Positions 60,560 to 64,000 of a stretch of DNA of 64,000 nucleotides are shown here, piece by piece. The notes under the pieces are model-generated. The model made no database searches, had not been told where the DNA came from, and worked only from the letters and a program-made list of their open reading frames with translations. The stretch is from the NCBI GenBank assembly GCA_023101885.1, contig JALPQD010000005.1:1375520-1439519 (forward strand), read 5' to 3'. The position numbers and the translations under genes were made by a program. This DNA comes from Typhlomys cinereus. Taxonomy: Eukaryota > Chordata > Mammalia > Rodentia > Platacanthomyidae. Position 1 is the stretch's first letter; each line of letters opens with the position of its first letter.

Positions 60560-60715
60560 TGCTACTTGGGGCACACATATTTAGAATTTTCTTTGTTCCT
60601 TTGCATATAAAGTAGATATTAATAATGATACCTACTCTATGAGGTTTTGTTAGGATGATTGATTCAAGTGAAGTACCAATACAGTGTCTGGAAATAATTG
60701 TCAGTAATCAACTCT
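60560..60715 (+). mobile_element. MIR remnant, continuous across the A3/D boundary
   Basis: Same MIR as at 11800 but running on through CAGTGTCTGGAAATAATTG into D, matching the MIR consensus order (CAGTGCCTGGCACATAGTA). Its continuity suggests that A3-D is the native chromosomal order. Confidence 0.7.
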
Positions 60716-61493
60716 GAAATATTCTTCCATTTAATATGTGAAAATGCCCCCTCATAGCAGAGCATCGAGCCAGAACTTTATCAAGGTAATGCAGCACCGC
60801 AAGAGAGTGTTAAACTGGGTTGGTGGGAATGCTTATGACAGTGAGAAAGAATCACATTGGCAGACCAATACTAGCCACTCACTTAATCAATTCATTTGCT
60901 TCTCACAGCCAAAACACAGCCATTAAAAGGGTTTACTTGACTGCTTCCTTCTTTCTATATTGATTCCTTTTCAGTGAAACTATTGATAAGTTTGTATAGA
61001 TCGGGACCTTCAAGTTACTTAATTATTGATTGAAAACAGTTGCTCAGGCTGGGCAGGTGGGTTTTTTACTTTGTTTAACAACTAGAGGAAACAAGCTGGG
61101 TTTCTGCAGGATATCACTGGAGCCAAAGCTCCCTGCATCCGCAGCGGCTTTTCCCACATTGGCTCTAAGCCTCAGCCTTGCGGGCTGCAGCCTCTAAAAC
61201 CCGAAATGTTTCTCCACATGATGCATATTTATAAGCACCTAAAAGTCAGACAAAGTAGTACTACCCGTAGTGACTGGGTATAATGCTAGGCCGGGTAGAA
61301 GCTTGAATATGGATTTGGAGGATTATTTTTTGTGTGTGCATTTTGTGAACCTTTTTGCTTATCTTTATCAATAGAGAAGTCACCCAGAAAATACCTGCTT
61401 AGCATCTGAGACACCCCCCCAAGACTCACAGATCGATGAAGTGGATCCCTCAGCCTCAAGAAGTTGAAAAACTGAGCGCAAGATTAGTGTCTT

Positions 61494-61855
61494 GGTTACT
61501 TATTTGAGTGTTGTGACAAAGCGCATGGCAGAGCAACTTCAGAAAAGAGAAATTTATCTTGGTTGGCCATTCAGAGAGTACTCTCCATCGTGGGAGACAT
61601 GGCAGCTGGTTTGGCTTGGTTCATGGCAGTGGGAACTTGCAGAGCTGCTTCCTTGCACGTTAGTGGACAAGGGCAGAGTGCTGGGGACCGAAGCAGGTCT
61701 CGATTCTAACTCTCAAAGGTGTACCCCCAGGGACCAGCCTCCCCAGCCAGTCCCATAGATCCCCAAACACCACCAGCGGCCAGGAATGAAGTGCCCAAAC
61801 ATATAACCTTGAGAGGGACACTGCAGATTCAGACCCTAACAGTGAACTTTCAGAC
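61494..61855 (-). mobile_element. Rodent interspersed element in D, family unnamed
   Basis: Starts GTCTTGGTTACTTATTTGAG, has GTTGTGACAAAGCGCATGGC and ATTTATCTTGGTTGGCC, then a CCCATAGATCCCC region and ends near CAGACCCTAACAG. The order suits the reverse orientation of the broad family seen at 3922-4345. It is diverged and non-coding. Confidence 0.45.
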
Positions 61856-63604
61856 CAGCATAACATGCGATAGGAAGAGACTAACATATTATTTGAGGGA
61901 GTATCGTGGATGGTAAGAAGAATATATTAAACTAAACTATTTAAGTCAAAATTATTTAAAGTAAGATTAATTCAGATTATTTAATTCAAAAGTTGTTTAA
62001 AGTCTTCCTGTGAAAGGTTCATGCACCACATGCAAATCACCAAGTTTAATTTGCGTATTTCTCCTTTTTTTTGTGAGGCTCCTGGTTCATGGGCTTTCCT
62101 AACCCAAACCATCCAGACCCTGATGCCACCTGCCTGGTCATTGTTGGCTTTTGAGGTTTTGATCATCTGCTGAAATTCACTTCACTGCCCAGGGTGTGTA
62201 GTGGGGTGAAATTATCAAGAAGAGTGTAGTGCTTATAATTGGCCTATGAGAAACTGAAGCCCAGAGTAAGGACTTTAACACAGGAGGGATATTTATTTTT
62301 TCTGAGGTTAAACAAAGTCAGAAATGAGCAGTGTGGTCCGGACCAGTCTGGAGATTCCTCCAATGGTCTTGCTTGCCACTTTTTTCTTCCCGTGGTCTAA
62401 TGTGGTCTATAGCTTCTACTGTCATGGCTACATGCTACACACAGGGAAGGGTCGTGTGTTAGCTTCATCCCTGTTCCGAATGGACCCTGGCCCAAAGCTC
62501 AGGGGAACAGAGAGCTTACTCCAGCTTACGACTCCAGATTGCCTGACATCAGAATGACTGGAAAGTTCCCACTGCTACCAGGAGCTCAGTTCTCCCCTTG
62601 CAGTGGTTGCTCTTCCTCTTTAGCTGCTTTTTCTACTTGGTGGGTGTGGGGCAGCTTGGGGGAGTCAACTAGATTGGAGACAACGAGAGAGAGAAAAACA
62701 GGAGTGAAAACACCAATCCTTCCTTCACACTTGGCCAGGGACTATGAACTTGTTTTGAGAAAAAGCTTGGTGAGTCTAAGCTACCATGGACCCTGGTCCG
62801 TTTCTAGACTCTTCCTGATGTGCTTCTGATGAATGAATGGGTGGAAAGAAATCAGTGTCTGGAAAAACGAGTGGAGCGACAGAAACTGCGGTGTGTAAGT
62901 TAGCAAAGTTCATTTAGCTTGGCCACATTAGCTGTTTCTATCATTGTGGTTAGCGCCGTTATTCTCCATGCTGTTTTCTGAAGCATATTTGTTTATGCCT
63001 TACCTACACTGCAAAATGACGTAGCAAATCTTTTCCAAAATAGTTTAAACGCAAACATCAATCCAGTATAAGCAACATCCCGTGTCCTTGGGGTTAGGAA
63101 TGTAGGAACTATTGAAGTTTTCCCAGGCTTATGAATGCTTAAAAAAACCAACCAGCTAAAGAGAGATTTAACACCTGGTCAGCTGTAAATAGCTACTGTT
63201 TATGATGTGTCTTAGTTCTCAAGTGCTTCCTTTTGATGTATAACAAATAAAACATAAGTGATGGAACACAGATGCGATAAAGGCAGCATGTTTCCATTTT
63301 ATCAGTCGCTGCAATGCAAATTACAGAAGAGAAGTATTTTTTGGCTACTGAGAGTTTCCTTCTTTTCATATCTTAGAATGATTAACTAATCATCATTTCA
63401 GTATTATAAAAATTCTTTCATTATGAGATTTATTTTTACCAAGTAACTGTTTGGGTTTTGGATGGGTCATTTGGCCTTCTCGGTCAATGATGGGTTGGGT
63501 TTGAGTTTCAGAAGTGGGTCTTGTAATTGTCGTCAACTAAGTTAACAGTATAGATAGGGACAAAGGATTGTAAACGAACAAATGCTTCTTATTATGACTT
63601 TGCT

Positions 63605-63850
63605 TTAGATGCTGTGGTTGTGGTTTGGGTGTGAAATGTCCCCCAAAAGTCATGCAGTGACATTTTGTCCCTTAAAGTAGAAGTGCTTGGAGAGCGCCCT
63701 TGAATGATAACTGCATCGTGAGGACAGCGACCCCAGCAGTTGATTGCTGCTGAATGGACTGTTAGGAGGGGGCCTACTCTGAGGGGTGCGCCTCAGGGAT
63801 GTGCCCGCGAAGAGTGTATCTTGGCCTCAGCTCCTTCACTGTTTATAGAA
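63605..63850 (+). mobile_element. Probable interspersed repeat in D
   Basis: Contains GGTTTGGGTGTGAAATGTCC, CCAAAAGTCATGCAGTGAC and GGCCTCAGCTCC, a pattern I associate with old dispersed mammalian repeats. The family is not identified. Confidence 0.35.
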
Positions 63851-63869
63851 GTATTTCATTTGTCTGTGA

Positions 63870-64000
63870 AAGACAGAGAGAATGATTTGCAGGTGAACAT
63901 GCATAGGTCTGAGCACAACTACTTTTGGAGGTCAGTTCTCCTGTCCCATCGCATGTGCTCCGGAATTGAACTCAGGTTTGCGTGCAGGCGCCTTTAGCCA
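63870..64000 (-). mobile_element. B3-like SINE cut by the window end
   Basis: Reads TTTTGGAGGTCAGTTCTCC, GGAATTGAACTCAGGTTTGCG and GCAGGCGCCTTTAGCCA, the reverse complement of a B3 SINE from body to head. The outermost head lies beyond base 64000. Confidence 0.7.

Larger units (their letters stand above)
48808..60678. repeat. Block A, copy 3 (A3), clean sequence
   Basis: Near-identical to A1 over its full length and contiguous with D on the right. Differences from A1 include an 8-base insertion near 52821, loss of 29 bases near 56409 (A1 7604-7632), loss of 12 bases near 56085, an expanded GT array at 57375-57458, a shorter polypyrimidine tract at 58907-59284 and scattered SNPs. A cluster of one-base indels lies at 58340-58760. 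No gene is recognisable. The MIR at its right end continues intact into D, so A3-D is probably the native adjacency. Confidence 0.95.
60679..64000. other. Unique segment D, no gene recognised
   Basis: Single-copy, clean-looking sequence that follows block A without interruption. It holds the 3' part of a MIR, a rodent interspersed element near 61494-61855, another interspersed-repeat-like stretch near 63605-63850 and a SINE truncated by the window end. The interval 61856-63604 shows no exon, RNA gene or repeat that I can name. Frames such as 62324-62557 and 62539-62829 are open but without recognisable motifs. Confidence 0.7.

Noticed and set aside
1..64000. Endogenous retrovirus or LINE-1 coding regions
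   Set aside because: I saw no reverse transcriptase, integrase, gag or LINE ORF2 motifs in any frame; the mobile elements I can support are short non-autonomous ones.

Overview
The window reads as non-coding nuclear DNA from a rodent, probably a muroid. It carries B1-like SINEs, several tRNA-headed B2/B3-like SINEs with clear target-site duplications, old MIR remnants, and the dense CA/GT, CT/GA and GATA microsatellites typical of rodents. I cannot name the species. I recognise no protein-coding exon, RNA gene, promoter or CpG island. Every long open frame I looked at is either a low-complexity translation of a microsatellite or a short chance frame.

The main feature is the layout. Two blocks, A (about 11.9 kb) and B (about 12.1-12.7 kb), recur: A1 (1-11925), B1 (11928-24603), A2' (24604-34265, matching only the first 9460 bases of A), unique C (34266-36752), B2 (36753-48807), A3 (48808-60678), unique D (60679-64000). 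A1 and A3 are nearly identical clean sequence that differ at sparse SNPs, a few small indels and microsatellite lengths. A2' is the same sequence peppered with small indels and substitutions, as in an uncorrected single-molecule long read. B1 is similarly degraded and B2 less so.

At all 12 A1/A3 marker positions I compared and could read clearly, A2' carries the A1 state. The A1-to-B1 join cuts through a MIR element that is continuous across A3 into D. The A2'-to-C join falls at a SINE of which only the tRNA-like head remains. The simplest reading is one locus in the order C-B-A-D, with A1 and A3 as two haplotypes (or a very young duplicate) and the noisy blocks as gap fill made of raw reads. 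A real tandem duplication of a B+A unit is not excluded. I found no undescribed biological system. The value of the window is as a probable assembly artefact and as a catalogue of rodent repeats.
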